Source of the DNA: Rotaria sordida
Taxonomy: Eukaryota > Rotifera > Eurotatoria > Philodinida > Philodinidae
Assembly: GCA_905250125.1 (NCBI GenBank)
Contig: CAJNOL010001203.1
Location: 1 to 64,000, forward strand
Direction: 5' to 3'
DNA length: 64,000 nucleotides
Below the pieces are notes generated by a model, which made no database searches, was not told the DNA's origin, and saw nothing but the letters and a program-made list of their open reading frames with translations. Positions 10,003-21,555 of the stretch are shown here, one piece after another (position 1 is the stretch's first letter; each line of letters starts with the position of its first letter). The translations under genes and the position numbers were made by a program.

Positions 10003-10830
10003 TGTCGGTGTGGGTGTGGGTGTGAGCCTTATCTTCAATCACACCCGCACCCGCACCCATACGCCATACCCAGCCACACCCACGTCCACATCCACATCCA
10101 CATCCACATCCACACCCACACCCGCACCCGCTTGCATCCACATCCACACCCACACCCACACCTACACCCGCATCCACACTCCATACCCAGCCACACTCAC
10201 ATCCACATCCACATCCACACCCACACTCGCACCCACTTGCATTCACATCCACATGCACATCCACACCTACACCCGCACCACCTTACACCCACATCCACAT
10301 CCACATCCACACCCACACCCACACCCACACCCACACCCACANNNNNNNNNNNNNNNNNNNNNNNNNNNNNNNNNNNNNNNNNNNNNNNNNNNNNNNNNNN
10401 NNNNNNNNNNNNNNNNNNNNNNNNNNNNNNNNNNNNNNNNNACATCCACATCCACATCCACATCCACATCCACCGACACCCCACACCCACACCCACACCC
10501 ACACCCGCACCCACTTGCATTCACATCCACACCCACACCTACACCCGCACCCCCTTACACCCACATCCACATCCACACCCACAGCTATACCCACACCTAC
10601 TTGCATCGACATCGACATCGGCATTCACATCTACACCTACACCCACACTCACTTACATCCACATCCACATCCACATCCACATCCACATCCACATCCACAT
10701 CCACCGACACCCCACACCCCCACCCACACCCACACCCACACTCACACTCGCTTATATCCACATCTACACTCACACTCACACCCGCTTATATTCACATCTA
10801 CACTCACCCACGCCCATACTCCGCATCCAG
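10003..10830. repeat. Long interstitial telomere-like array with gap
   Basis: A short G-rich arm (GGTGTGGGTGTGGGTGTGAG) and the loop CCTTATCTTCA precede ~780 bp of C-rich repeats mixing CCCACA, CCACAT, CCGCAC and CACTCG. The C-rich strand is the + strand on both sides of a 100-N gap (10342-10441). Sub-blocks starting CATACCCAGCCACAC recur at 10068 and 10187, so the array also has an irregular higher-order unit. Open frames here (His-Pro-Thr or Cys-Gly runs) are low-complexity artefacts. Confidence 0.85.
10342..10441. other. Assembly gap of 100 N
   Basis: A run of exactly 100 N inside the telomere-like array; a round number usually marks a gap of unknown true size. Confidence 0.95.
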
Positions 10831-11139
10831 ATTGATAATGTTTATCAAAAAAGATGTTCTGTTGTCTGAAAACTTTTTCTACAAGAGATTTTTAATCAGT
10901 GCTTGAGAGAAGTTAAGATAATTGACTCTCTAACATTGTTATTTCGAAAATCAATGACTGATTCAACTAACACTTTATCGTTCAATTGAAAAGTACCCTA
11001 CTCGATTTTTGATCATATAATTGATGGAACGATGCGTTTTTTATTCGTATGAGAAATCTGATTTAAAACATCAAATAAGTAACTCAAAAAAATGAAGTGA
11101 AAAATCCATAAATAATCCAAAACTTACTTTTAATGTAGC

Positions 11140-11390
11140 CGGTATGGCTGAATGGTTAAAATGTTTGACATATATCCACAAGATACTGTGTTCAAATCTC
11201 GGCTCCAGCAGTCATAGAATGACCTTAGAGAAGTCACTAACGGTTGTTTTGTCTCGGACCACCCATCCGATAATAAACTGACTACTTCATTGGCACACAC
11301 TAAAAAGCCCTTGTGGCTAGTATGTGATTAGTCAGTATGTACGGGGACCTTAAGTAATTAAGCGAGAAGAACTCTGAGTCAGGCTGACCT
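11140..11390 (+). mobile_element. tRNA-derived SINE-like copy
   Basis: The head resembles a tRNA gene (Leu/Ser type): GCCGGTATGGCTGAATGG gives an A-box-like TGGCTGAATGG, and 46 bp later TGTTCAAATCTCGGC gives a B-box-like GTTCAAATC. It continues into GCTCCAGCA, close to a mature tRNA end. A further ~180 bp of unrelated body follows. No intact anticodon arm could be assigned, so it is more likely a tRNA-derived SINE than a working tRNA. The 3' boundary is uncertain. Confidence 0.5.
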
Positions 11391-11604
11391 TTTGTTCAGA
11401 GCTACATTTAGTAATAGATATAGGAAAATATCAGGCTTCTCGAAACTGTCCTCGGACAGCACCCTATACCGCAAGGTAGCCGAAAGGCGGGTTATTCTTT
11501 TTCTTCTTACTTTTAACGTGTTTCTCATGGATGAAAATCAAAAAATAACTTTCCAACATGAAAGACACAAAATTTTCAAAATTTTTTTATCATCATTTTC
11601 GACT

Positions 11605-11880
11605 CTAACCCAGAGATATCATTGGTGGCGCGGTAGCGGCAAATTTTTCAAACAAATCATCACGGCAACGGCAGCATTTTTTTCGAGGACATTGAAAAAA
11701 ATGCATAAATTTGATAGAATTTCATTGTTTACAAATGAAATACCCTGAGATTGAATGAATCTGATGGACTAGTACCAATATTTCTAGTCCAATACAGTCG
11801 CAGCAGTGAAATTCGAAACAACTTTTGACAACCATCGCGGCAGATTTTCAGCCGCGATGGATATCTCTGCTCTAACCATA
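11605..11880. repeat. Inverted repeat with a perfect 10-bp hairpin
   Basis: CTCTAACCCAGAGATATC near 11612 has an approximate inverted partner (GATATCTCTGCTCTAACC) at 11860-11877. Inside the right arm CCATCGCGGC (11832-11841) pairs perfectly with GCCGCGATGG (11851-11860) around a 9-nt loop. It may be a small foldback element. Confidence 0.45.
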
Positions 11881-12187
11881 TATTTATTCAGCTCATATTT
11901 CAGTTTTCAGTCTCAAAAAATTATTATCAATAATCAATCGAAATGAAAGCAATATACCTATTCAGCTACAGTGTTTGTTTTATTTTGATGAATATCATAC
12001 TTCAACATATATCTTGTCTTTCAACGAAGGATTTCAGCTACATACATTTTTCAATATGCGTCAAAACATTTCTGAATTGATGATGATAAAAAAGGGAAAG
12101 CAACTTTATCAGTTTAAACAAACTAAGATAAGCTACACACACAAGTGTGCGTGTATGCAGCGTATCTTAACCAAATAAAACTTTGGA

Positions 12188-12292
12188 CTATGTGAATGTG
12201 GTTATGGATGCGTTTGAAAGTATGGGTGATAATTTGGGATGCTGTGTCCGAGACCCACGCCCACACCCACTCCCGCATCCACACCGCAATAT
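12188..12292. repeat. Telomere-like foldback 4
   Basis: A degenerate G-rich arm (GTGAATGTGGTTATGGATGC) and a clear C-rich arm (CCCACGCCCACACCCACTCC) are separated by ~50 bp. Confidence 0.55.
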
Positions 12293-12499
12293 CGTCTTTC
12301 TCGAAAAGCACTTATCACAATCCCAGTAGGTTTGAAATGTGAAACATGACGATGATGATATGGTTATGGTGTGTTTATTTGGACGAGTATGTTGTGGGTG
12401 AGTATTCGTGGAGGTTTGCGCATTTGTGTAGCTTTACTTTTGGATTTTCGTCATAATGAAGACTATTAGATGCAGCCGTAATTTTACATGTCAGCGCAC

Positions 12500-14110
12500 T
12501 CATAATCTCATTCACAACCGCATACTTTTCACAGCTTCTTCTTCTCTTACATTTTTGTGGCTCTGTGTTTTTCCCCATCAGTTATTCTGTGAGTATCTTT
12601 TGATCTTCTGCCAAGGACGTACTAAATCATATAAACAAGTAAACATCAAAACACATCAACCTACTTTTCGTTTCTTTCAGCCAGGCTTATCAGTGTTGCT
12701 TTCTCAGTATTCTTATCGTTTCTTCTTTTACGTTTTTTTCTCTGTTTGTTACTAGTAGTCGTTGTGGGAGTATTTTATTTGTTCTCCCGAAGCGAGAGAC
12801 ACAATATAAATAAGAGATACAGTGAAACACTACTACTAGTATTCAAATTTTTTTAATGCGCTGCGAAGTACGGTATTTTTGTCATTCTTTGTGAGGTTAC
12901 TTTATTTTATTCTTTCTCATCTACTTTCCGTAAGCATTAAAATTAACCATATTTTTATGCGGTTGTCCTAGAAGCGAAAACTACAGAATAATCTTTCAAA
13001 CAGGAGGTCTAAGTATCAAGATCGAACTCATACGTTTTATTTTGATATTATTGAGATGATGTTTAGTTTCCTTCTGAATAGCTTGCTAAAATGAGAATTT
13101 TTCAAGACTTACTTCTTTCTTCGCTTTTAGATAGGCAAAACGAAAATACGAACAAAGCTTGGACGCCACTTCCTTTGCCCATATGTGAAATAGTTGTAAA
13201 TACAGCTGATTATAGATAATGAGTCATATCGAAAATTAAATGATCAGTTGAAATCATTTTCCACCAGCATGTTTATATAGGTTCGTTAATTTCTTATAGT
13301 ACGGAGTTTTATGATCGCTACATTTCATACTAATCCTAACTATGAGCAATTGATTGATATAAACATGACTTTTCTCGATTTACAAAAATAAAAGTTGTTT
13401 TTTGTTCCACTAATATTTAACATCGTTAGAAAAAAATCGACATACGATAGAACTTCAGAACAATTATTCGTTTGTTAGTAGAAATCATATCTTTTCGAAA
13501 TTCAAGATTCGTGTTTCGCAACATATTTCGTATGCGAGTCAACCTCGAACACTATCTAGTTTTTGATGGGTCTGTCAGTACTCATATCAGAAAATTCTTA
13601 AAGTTTCTTTCTCTCTTACACTCTCTCTCTGCTTCCTTGGTTTTTATTTATTTAGTTGTTCTACGAGTACCTTGTTTGTTTTCTAATAGGAGTTAAAGGA
13701 AGTATACACAAAAAACAGGGGGGGGGGGCCAACAAATATGAGAATATGCTCTTACATTTGTTTGTCTGATGACTCTCGTAGTATTACTCTTGAAGGATTC
13801 TTACGATTTCCATTTCTCTTATATTCTTGTTTTTCTAAGATTTTCATCATCATCTATTCTACGAGTGCTTTGTTTATTCACTAGTAGAGACTGAAGAAAA
13901 TATATAATTAAATGGTAATACCAAATATACCAATCTGCTCTTCGATATATTTTTCCGAAGGATCTGTCAGTATTGCCAATGAAGAATTACTATCGCTTCT
14001 CGTTCTCTTGAACTATTCTTCTTTTTCTTTCTACCAGTTGTCGTTGTGTGAGTGGCTTTTTTTTTTACTCTTGTAAAGATCGAAGAAAGCACGGACATTC
14101 TAAGCACCAA
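12500..14110. repeat. Decayed ~196-bp tandem repeat
   Basis: Landmarks recur in the same order: TCTGTCAGTA (13571), TCTGATGACT (13765), TCTGTCAGTA (13963), each followed by a CT-rich tract, then ACGAGTACCTTGTTTGTT (13661), ACGAGTGCTTTGTTTATT (13861) and a weaker match near 14050, then a (T/C)AGAGAxTGAAGAAA-like box. Two more decayed copies seem to lie at 12500-12790. Divergence is high, so copy limits are approximate. No gene is seen here. Confidence 0.5.
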
Positions 14111-15320
14111 CTGCCGCGACAAGCTGCGCTTTAAATCATTTCGTTCAAGAATTTTTCACTATTATGTTAGAATTCTAACGATTTCCCTAGTAGGAAGGTG
14201 CTGAGAGAAGGTCTCTCGGTTTCCCTTAATCTCGACCTTGATATTAATGAGTTTCGGTCTCGATTATACTTAATTTCGATCTCATTGTTTATCATAGATA
14301 AGCCTGGAAGTCACTCTTAGTCGAAATGATTATTTTTCCAGTTTTTTCATCGAAACTGACATAGGCTAAGACCAGCAAGGTCAAGAATCACGCTTGACAC
14401 TCGATCTCGATACCCTCCTATTGCCTAGCTGTTAAAATTTTTCTTCTTTTTCATGGCGGTAGCTGTTCTTTTGGGAAGGATGGTAGTGCGAGTATCAGTA
14501 GCTTAAACCGACACTGACTCCTCCTCCGTCTGAAGGAAAATTTCTGCAGCATGTATTTTATTCACCAAAGAGGTGCTAAAACTCTTAAGAGAGGACTGTG
14601 TCTCCTTCGCCATTACTTATTTACCATTTCATTCGATGTTTATGATAATAAAAGTATTCAAAAAAGAAAAAGGAAGAATAATGAGTGCATAGCAACATTG
14701 AAAATGAAACATAAGGACGTCCGTTAGAAACAAACAATGAAAAAATATTAATTTTGTACTTTCTCTATTTCGTATTAGTATAATGAAGCTGAAAAACGTA
14801 TGTGAGTTCCATATCTCACCTCCAAACAGGCTACACCGCCAAGCTGTTTTCAAATAGTCAATTCTTCAACTTTAAAACGAAATATAAACTGCATAGGTTA
14901 GTTGTATGTATGATATAAGAAAAAGTCATACTACATTAAATCACATAAAAATAATGTTAAACCCATGACTTTGTTTACTTCATATCCTTTTTTTCCGAAT
15001 TTGTAATGGAATAATTTTCCTTCAACAGTTTTAATGAAGAGCTATTGTTGTTGTTGTTGCTGTTCTTCTTCTTCTTCTTCTTCTGTTTCTTTTTTTGTTT
15101 TTTTACAATATTCTCATGATTATATTCCAATCTTCATGAACTATTTATAAGAATGATGCGACAATCATCTACACACTTTTTTGTTTTCTTTAATGCTTCT
15201 AATCTTTTTTTACAAACAAGTTAAAAAGAATATGAACAAGAATACTCTTGATGTTACAAAACAAATGTTTGATATCTTTATTATAGATATATAACTTAAT
15301 GATCATCTGTTTTCTTTTAT
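14111..15320. other. Intergenic spacer
   Basis: No gene recognised. It contains a TTG/CTT microsatellite near 15046-15085 and ends at the splice acceptor in front of the EF-hand gene. Confidence 0.4.
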
Positions 15321-15356
15321 TTTAAGAATTTATTTCTACTTTGTCAATTTCGAACA

Positions 15357-16746
15357 ATGGCGGAGAATAATGCAACTGACGCTTTATTTCAACACATCGA
15401 TACAAATCGAGATGGACGGTATGAATTAAGAATTTAAATTAAATAATAAATACATATATACATATTTAGTATTGATCCAGGTGAATTACGTGATTGGGTT
15501 CAAGGTCCCGACGGAGGGATTACATATAATGAACCAATAAATCGTTATGATGATCCTACTTGTCGATATGATCAATATCGATATATAGATAGTGGGTATC
15601 CAGATGAATTGGGATATCCGAGTGGTAGATATAGTCCATATGGAACTAGGAGATGGGTTGATGATTCGGTGATTACTACAAATAGTCCAGAAGAAACCAA
15701 TGCTTATCTGGAAAGATCAGGTTCGAATATTTTTCGTGATCCTAATCCAAGAATTGTTCGACGAGCAAGAAGTGCAAGTCCAGTAACAGCAGAACAACGA
15801 GTTGTTATTCGATATCTTCAACCACCAGCTGTACCACCACCAGGAGTAAAGAAACACCTTGTTTACAAATTCATTCCTACTATTTTTTTTATAATTTTAG
15901 CCACTCTATATTAAAGAAGTGCGTTCACGACCATCATCACCATGTCCACCACTTGTCATACACGAACGTTCACCACCTCTTCCTTCACCGCCTCCACTTA
16001 TCTTACGTGAACGACCACCAATACCACCACCATGTATTGCTAGTGAAACAAGTTAGAAAAAAAAGAAATTTATATTACATAGTTTAATTTTATCAATGTA
16101 TTTTATTTTACAGTTGTTCGTCGTATACCGGGTTTACCTCCTCCACCACGATCAGTTATCATCGAACGTTATCCAGCTGCTCCCGAAAAACCACGTAAAA
16201 TAATTATCTTCATTTTTCTTTTTTGTTTTCTTTTTATTCCAGATTGTTGTCTTTTTTGCTATTGAGGTGATATTATAATTGAACGATGGATTCCATATGG
16301 GCCTCAACCCAGACGGCAGGAAATTGTTCAACGTGTTGGTCCTGCTCCAGAATGTGAACGACCATCTAATACTATTATTATTTATTCTAATGTTGAAACA
16401 CGTCTAGCTCGAAAATTTGAACGTCTTGGTGTTACTCCAGAAGATCCTGCATCTTATAGAGCTCGTTATGGGTCATCACTTTTAGATCCAATTACACTTG
16501 TTCAAGAAGCTCGCAATGCTGGTGTTGTTGAAGATATAGTAAAATTTTTTCAAAAGCAAAATACTTTCAGAAAGAAAAAACTATATAAATCTTTTGTTGT
16601 AGTCGCCTCCGGTAATATCATCTCCAATATATACAACACCTGTACGTGAATATCCTGGTTATTTGGATCGACCGAATGAAGTAATCACTAGAAGCCATCC
16701 ATCAACAGTTCGAAATAGCGCTGTAGAATGCCAACAATACGTTTAA
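15357..16746 (+). CDS. EF-hand protein with Pro/Arg-rich ExR repeats
   Basis: Six exons (15357-15418, 15470-15845, 15901-16042, 16114-16194, 16267-16538, 16603-16746) give 358 residues in one frame. Residues ~14-27, DTNRDGRIDPGELR, form one canonical EF-hand loop (D-x-N-x-D-G-x-I-x-x-x-E), expected to bind calcium; its codons cross the first intron. A Tyr/Arg-rich part follows, then repeated short motifs of the form (V/I)I-x-ER-x-P: VIHERSPPLP, LILRERPPPIP, VIIERYPAAP and IIIERWIPYGPQ, separated by proline tracts. This pattern recalls cytoskeletal repeat proteins such as alveolins, but I cannot assign a family. The C-terminal part (KFERLGVTPEDPASYRARYG and LVQEARNAGVVEDI) is non-repetitive. 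AATAAA-type signals lie at ~16850. A splice acceptor sits 30 nt before the ATG. Function unknown. Confidence 0.75.
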
Positions 16747-17177
16747 AACAGTATTTGATTGACTGAAATTCTTCCTTTTCGATTCAAATATAGTTTTTTT
16801 CACCTGTAATTTTTGCAACGGAACATATAAATTATGTAATCAAAGACAGAGAAATAAAAATAAAATAAAAATTGATCATACACTACTGATGCCACTATTA
16901 GCTGAATTACGTTTTCTTGTATGCCATGTCGGTTTTATTGTTAAATAAGTTGTTTGCATGATATCATACCATATATTGGTTTAATATCATAATTTATTAT
17001 TCAAAAAGATGAATATTTTTATAAACATAACAATCATTTTTTAGATAGGTTATTTGACGATTTATTTCTATAAATAATCGATATGTTTTATCAGTGCTAT
17101 TTGATATAAATGTTTGTGTTGCTGGCATCAATACCATATCATGAAGTTCACAAACATTCCTAGAAAAAATCTTCAAG
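16747..17177. other. 3' flank and spacer
   Basis: AT-rich; holds likely polyadenylation signals (AAATAAAAATAAAAT near 16850) and no other gene signal. Confidence 0.4.
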
Positions 17178-17306
17178 AGTGTGGATGTGGGTACAAAGAG
17201 AAAATCTACGCATCAACATCCACAGCCACAGTCCACACCAAAACCCACACCCACCTACCCCACAGCACCTACACTCTAGCCACACCAATCCACACCCCTT
17301 ACTCTA
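17178..17306. repeat. Telomere-like foldback 5
   Basis: A short G-rich arm (GAGTGTGGATGTGGGT), a loop with AAAGAGAAAATCTACGC, then a long degenerate C-rich arm (CCACACC, CCCACACCCACC) containing CTCTAGCCACACC. Confidence 0.6.
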
Positions 17307-17429
17307 TCTCCTAATCTAACTGCTTAATCTATATGTATTTCCTTGCTCTAACTCCGTAATGTTGATTTGAGTTTCATATTGGTCAACATGTGCCAGTAGT
17401 ATAATGAGACAAGAAAAAACTAAGTCCAG

Positions 17430-18140
17430 CACGAAACCATAGTCTTGATTTCAGTCATAGCCGTCAAGTCTGTCAAATGGATAGTATTGAAGAAAGTCTC
17501 CGTCTCGAAGTCTGTACGATTTGTAAAGTTTTCAAGGCTCCTCAATGTAAGCTCATGGGTTTCGTCAAAGTCCTTCAGTGTTCATGTGTGTTAAAGCGAG
17601 TGCTATGAAAGTAATGAAAGTTTTCAAGTGTGTTTGACTGTTAGTTTCAGAGTCAAACTGTCAGGTAATGTTCTAAAGTCTTTAAGTCTGCCAAGAACTT
17701 AGAGACGATGTCAGTCAAAGTGCTGAATCTTTTGAAAGACAGTGACATGAACTTAATGAAATCTCTCAAGTGTTCTCATTTTCCAAATTTCACGATCATG
17801 AAGTTAGTGAAATCGACAGAAGTTGGGAGTCTACTAAATAGAATGTCATTAATTTAATCTGAATTCTGAAATATTCATGTCTCGTAAAGCAGCGTCGTGC
17901 TTCCAGTCTTATTGTTATACTCTTCATGTCTCTTAAAGCCACTGTCATGAAGTTAGTGAACGTCATTAAGTCTTAAATTCTGTTGGACTCGGAGTCATGA
18001 AGTCAAGTGGAGTCCTATAGCGATGAAACGTTTTTGTGTATTGAAGTCAAAATCTTTAAGGCAGTCTGACTTCTGGTATCCATATTGCTGTCGAAGATAG
18101 AATGTCGATGTCATTTGGAGTCTTAGAGTGTTTAGTTTCG
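17430..18140. repeat. AAGTC/GTCATGAAG-rich cryptic repeat
   Basis: Short motifs such as TCAAGTCTGTCAA and GTCATGAAGTTAGTGAA recur irregularly over ~700 bp (for example near 17815, 17955 and 17993). No fixed period and no coding frame are seen. It probably descends from a short tandem repeat. Confidence 0.4.
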
Positions 18141-18214
18141 TTACTGTTGAAGTGTAGTTTTCGTGTTCACGTTTTTTCTTCGGATATTTTATCGGATCAA
18201 TTGGGAAAAGTAGG

Positions 18215-18357
18215 GTGGGGTGTGGGTGTGGGTGTAAAATGTGACCCTTATCTTCATTGACACCCACACCCACACCCACACCCTAGATGTGGGTGAGGCG
18301 TGGCTCTTTTTACTCACACCCACACCCACAACCACACCCGCATCCATATCCACACCC
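18215..18357. repeat. Telomere-like foldback 6, double
   Basis: A G-rich arm (GGTGTGGGTGTGGGTGT), the loop CCCTTATCTTCATTG, a C-rich arm (ACACCCACACCCACACCC), then a second small G-rich patch (GATGTGGGTG), a loop GGCTCTTTTTACTC and a second C-rich arm. The first loop is nearly the one at 10027-10037. Confidence 0.75.
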
Positions 18358-18634
18358 TCGATCTACTTTTGCAGCTGATTAAAGTAATAAGGTAGTCTGT
18401 TGGTCAAATTTATGACTCCCAGACACTTTCAAATGGTGAGTATCATTGTAAGGTGTGTAATGTGACATATAAAAAAAAATTTCAGCGAGTCTAACATTCG
18501 GCATATAGACCTAGCGCACATTTGACGTGTCGTCGACTATCTTAACTGCCATCTATCATAGTATCAAAATACAAACAGTGTTTTGTTTTCTCATTCCTAT
18601 TTTAGATATCAACCAAACTCTGAGCGAGTTTTTT

Positions 18635-21067
18635 TTAATGCAAACGTAAAACTGACTTCAAAACAGGGTTAATCTCGTCATCTCTTGTGTTAGCTAATTG
18701 TTCTCCTAAAATTTGGTAATATGTTCGTAGGAACATCAGCATTTGAACTACTTTTTGTATCAACTGTGAATATTGATGTACAGCCTCGCAATAGGTGGAA
18801 TGTTTTTCAATCATATAGCGAAAGAGTAGGCTTCCATAGGTTGATTGCGCTTCATAGACTTGTTTGCTATTCACAAGTGTCGGCTCTTCGTTCGTTGCAA
18901 TATCTTCAACAAAGACACCTTCGACAAATGTCAATATAACCATCATCAGCTGCAAAATAATTGGATCACCGTTAGCAATCTTCTTGATTGAATGAAATAG
19001 TTGATGCAATTGCACAACCAATTGTTCTCCATGGCAGTAATAAGACAATTGTTTGCAAGCAATAGCATATTCTTCGCTTTCAACCTCTGAATCAATTACC
19101 AGGTCTCTACTTGGGTCGTAAAGTAGACATAGACGCGTTAAAAATAGCAAAGGAGAATTGTATTTAACTAAGATAAAACGGTCTTGTTCATTTAATAATT
19201 CGAACTCAGGAATATTACGAATAAATGTTATGACTTTCATACCGAGATCATAAAATGTTGCAATTATATTGAGTAAAGCTGAACGACGATCGGTAATACC
19301 ATCAAATATAGATTCATCACATTTGACGGCTGCGAGTTGAAAAGCTATCTGATAAGAAAGCTTAACTAAGTTGAGACGATTGTAGTCATCAAGAGTGAGA
19401 AAAAGGTTTTGATTAGGTGGTATAGTTTGTTGGACAGGAGGTAATTGATTACGCTGAAGTTGTTCTATCATGAACTCCTTAAATAACGAAGATAGACGAT
19501 ACAAAGAAACGTGAAGTTTTGTTTTCTCAACCTGATGCTTCTCGTGTCATAACTTTCATTTTCTCTTTGTGATATAGAAAAACTATGATCAGGTTTTAAG
19601 AGCAATGACATGCAGAAGACAGCCGAATTTTTCAGACGGGCTCTTGGATAATGATCCTTCCAGATTTTTTGCATAGAAGAACTCATTCTCTTTTAAATAA
19701 TATTTTTCGTTTCAAAAAATATTGCTTGGCTGAAAAAGCTTCTAACCGCAGCTCCTTTGGGTCTAAAATTCGGATCTTACATATTCTGAAATTCTTATTT
19801 TCGAATATTATTCTTTCTAATTTACATGCGTTTTGTCTTCGCATCTCAGAGATCACGTTCAAAACTTTCATCTAAAAACCAACATGAAGGTTCTACGAAA
19901 AGGAATAAAGGTCAGAATGAACTAGAAGGAATGATTATCTTGACTGTACAAAACGCTTTTCCGTCGGAAGAGTGTTTTCCAGTAAAATTTTCACTGAAAA
20001 AAAACAGAAAGCTGCGCTGTTTACTATCGGAATCAGCGCTGAATCTAGACCAGAAAATTCATTTCCCCATTCTTGTGGTAAATGGATTATGTAAAGTAGT
20101 AGAGATCATAAAGAATAATCTATATATGTTCTTGAGTTCGCCTTGTAAAAAAAATTGTGGAATATATAGTATTAATTGTTTTAACGCTTTCCATTGATTT
20201 TCCTTTAAAAAACGCTTTGAAATACCAAACGAATGCTGCTTCTTCTTGATTCTGCTGCTAAAGTGTGTTTGAAATCGTTTACCTGTTGTAGTGTCGACAC
20301 TGTAGTTGGCTCGCTCATCGATTGCTCATTCTCCTCAGGTGATACATATATAGAACTTGTGTGCGTGAGAGTGGTGATTACACTCCTAGTTGATCGTCTG
20401 TTTTTCTCGAGCTGTCGCTGCTTTTCTAACTTTTCTTCATTCATCGGAGAATTCCATTTCATACCTATGAAATAGAGTAACACATATAGTTTTATTCTGC
20501 TCATATTTCAATCATAAGAGAGTTACACACTTACCAACTGCTAGACACTTCTCAAGTCGACAACGTCTGCACATTCGACGTCGATTTTCAAATTTCAAAG
20601 CACACTTGTTAGTAAGAGCCAAACATTTTAGATCGCTCTACAAACAGAAGATGACAGAATGATGAAATTTAGTCCGAGAAATTATAAGAGCACTAGCGAT
20701 TTACCATATTTTGAGACGCATTCCGACGAAAGAAAGATTTGCATGATTCACAACAAATTACATTGAAATTGTATCCAGAGCATTTATCTTCGCATATTTC
20801 GCAGGTCAAATCAGCTTTACGACGGCTGTGTAATACTTTCGGTTTTCCTTCACTAGATAAAGTGGTCTAAAACATATGACGTTGTCGTTGCAATTATAAA
20901 GATTTGATTTATATAACACTTACAACTTGTTTTGTTATATCAGCTAATTCACCACAATTCTCTGATTTTTTAATAACTGACAGGAGATTCTGAACCGTTT
21001 CATCGTTCCCTGTAATAACGATTATATTAGTCTTTTGATTTTTCTTGACGAAACTGCTAGTAGTCAT
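18635..21067 (-). CDS. Nuclear hormone receptor, NR1J/HR96-like
   Basis: A ligand-regulated transcription factor of the nucleus. Exon 1 (21067-20924) encodes an N-terminus beginning MTTSSFVKKNQ. Exons 2 (20866-20705) and 3 (20637-20535) encode the DNA-binding domain: first zinc finger CEICEDKCSGYNFNVICC with P-box CESCKSFFRRNA, second finger with CRRCRLEKCLAVG. Exon 4 starts at 20464 (MKWNSPMNEEKLEKQ) and ends near 20230 in a Ser/Thr-rich hinge. The last exon (about 19540-18635) encodes the ligand-binding domain, with EFELLNEQDRFILVKYNSPL matching the signature helix 3-5 region and a stop after VLRLH. The ESCKS P-box and YNFN segment resemble NR1J receptors (HR96, DAF-12), usually ESCKA. The exon 4/5 junction, across a ~700-bp intron, is not fixed. 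All zinc-binding cysteines are present. Confidence 0.88.
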
Positions 21068-21179
21068 TTTTGTCTCACAACTGGCTTTTAATAATTATTC
21101 TTTTTTCAATATTTTTTTTACGAGAACAGTACGAAAGAAGAAAAGAAATTGCGTACCATATTTCATACCGGAATGTAAA

Positions 21180-21500
21180 TGCTTTTCTCGTATTTTTTTT
21201 CTGTTTTAATCAATAATAAACAAACACAACAGCGACATGGAAGACTTACTACTTTTATTGGTTGTTTTTTTGTGTTTCACATTGAAAAACAGAAAAAAAG
21301 AGAAGAAGAATAGTGCGTTGCATGTAGCATTTGAAAGGTTCTGTAAAACAACAGTGTTCGAAGACCCACAAGGAAGAAATAAGACGGAGGAGGTTAGTTT
21401 GCTGTAAATGAAACTATCTTGCCGATAAATACTGAATTTCAAGCTATCACGACGCGTTGTGACTTTGCTCCTAGGTTTCATCAGGTGGTCTATTAATTCT
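21180..21500. other. Upstream flank of the nuclear receptor
   Basis: No gene signal recognised; an AT-rich and GA-rich spacer that should contain the receptor promoter. Confidence 0.35.
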
Positions 21501-21502
21501 GT

Positions 21503-21555
21503 ATAGGATGTAGGTGTGGGTGTCGATGGAAGCAGATCACACACATCCGCCCTCA
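21503..21555. repeat. Telomere-like foldback 7, short
   Basis: GGATGTAGGTGTGGGTGTC on the left and CACACACATCCGCCC on the right with ~18 bp between: a short, decayed member of the foldback set. Confidence 0.45.

Noticed and set aside
10010-10906. Long open frames of His/Pro/Thr or Cys/Gly runs in the telomere-like array
   Set aside because: They exist in all frames because the repeat unit (6 bp) is a multiple of three and lacks stops; they also cross the N gap.
13718-13729. Run of ten G
   Set aside because: Simple homopolymer; a lone G-run is not a G-quadruplex or a feature.
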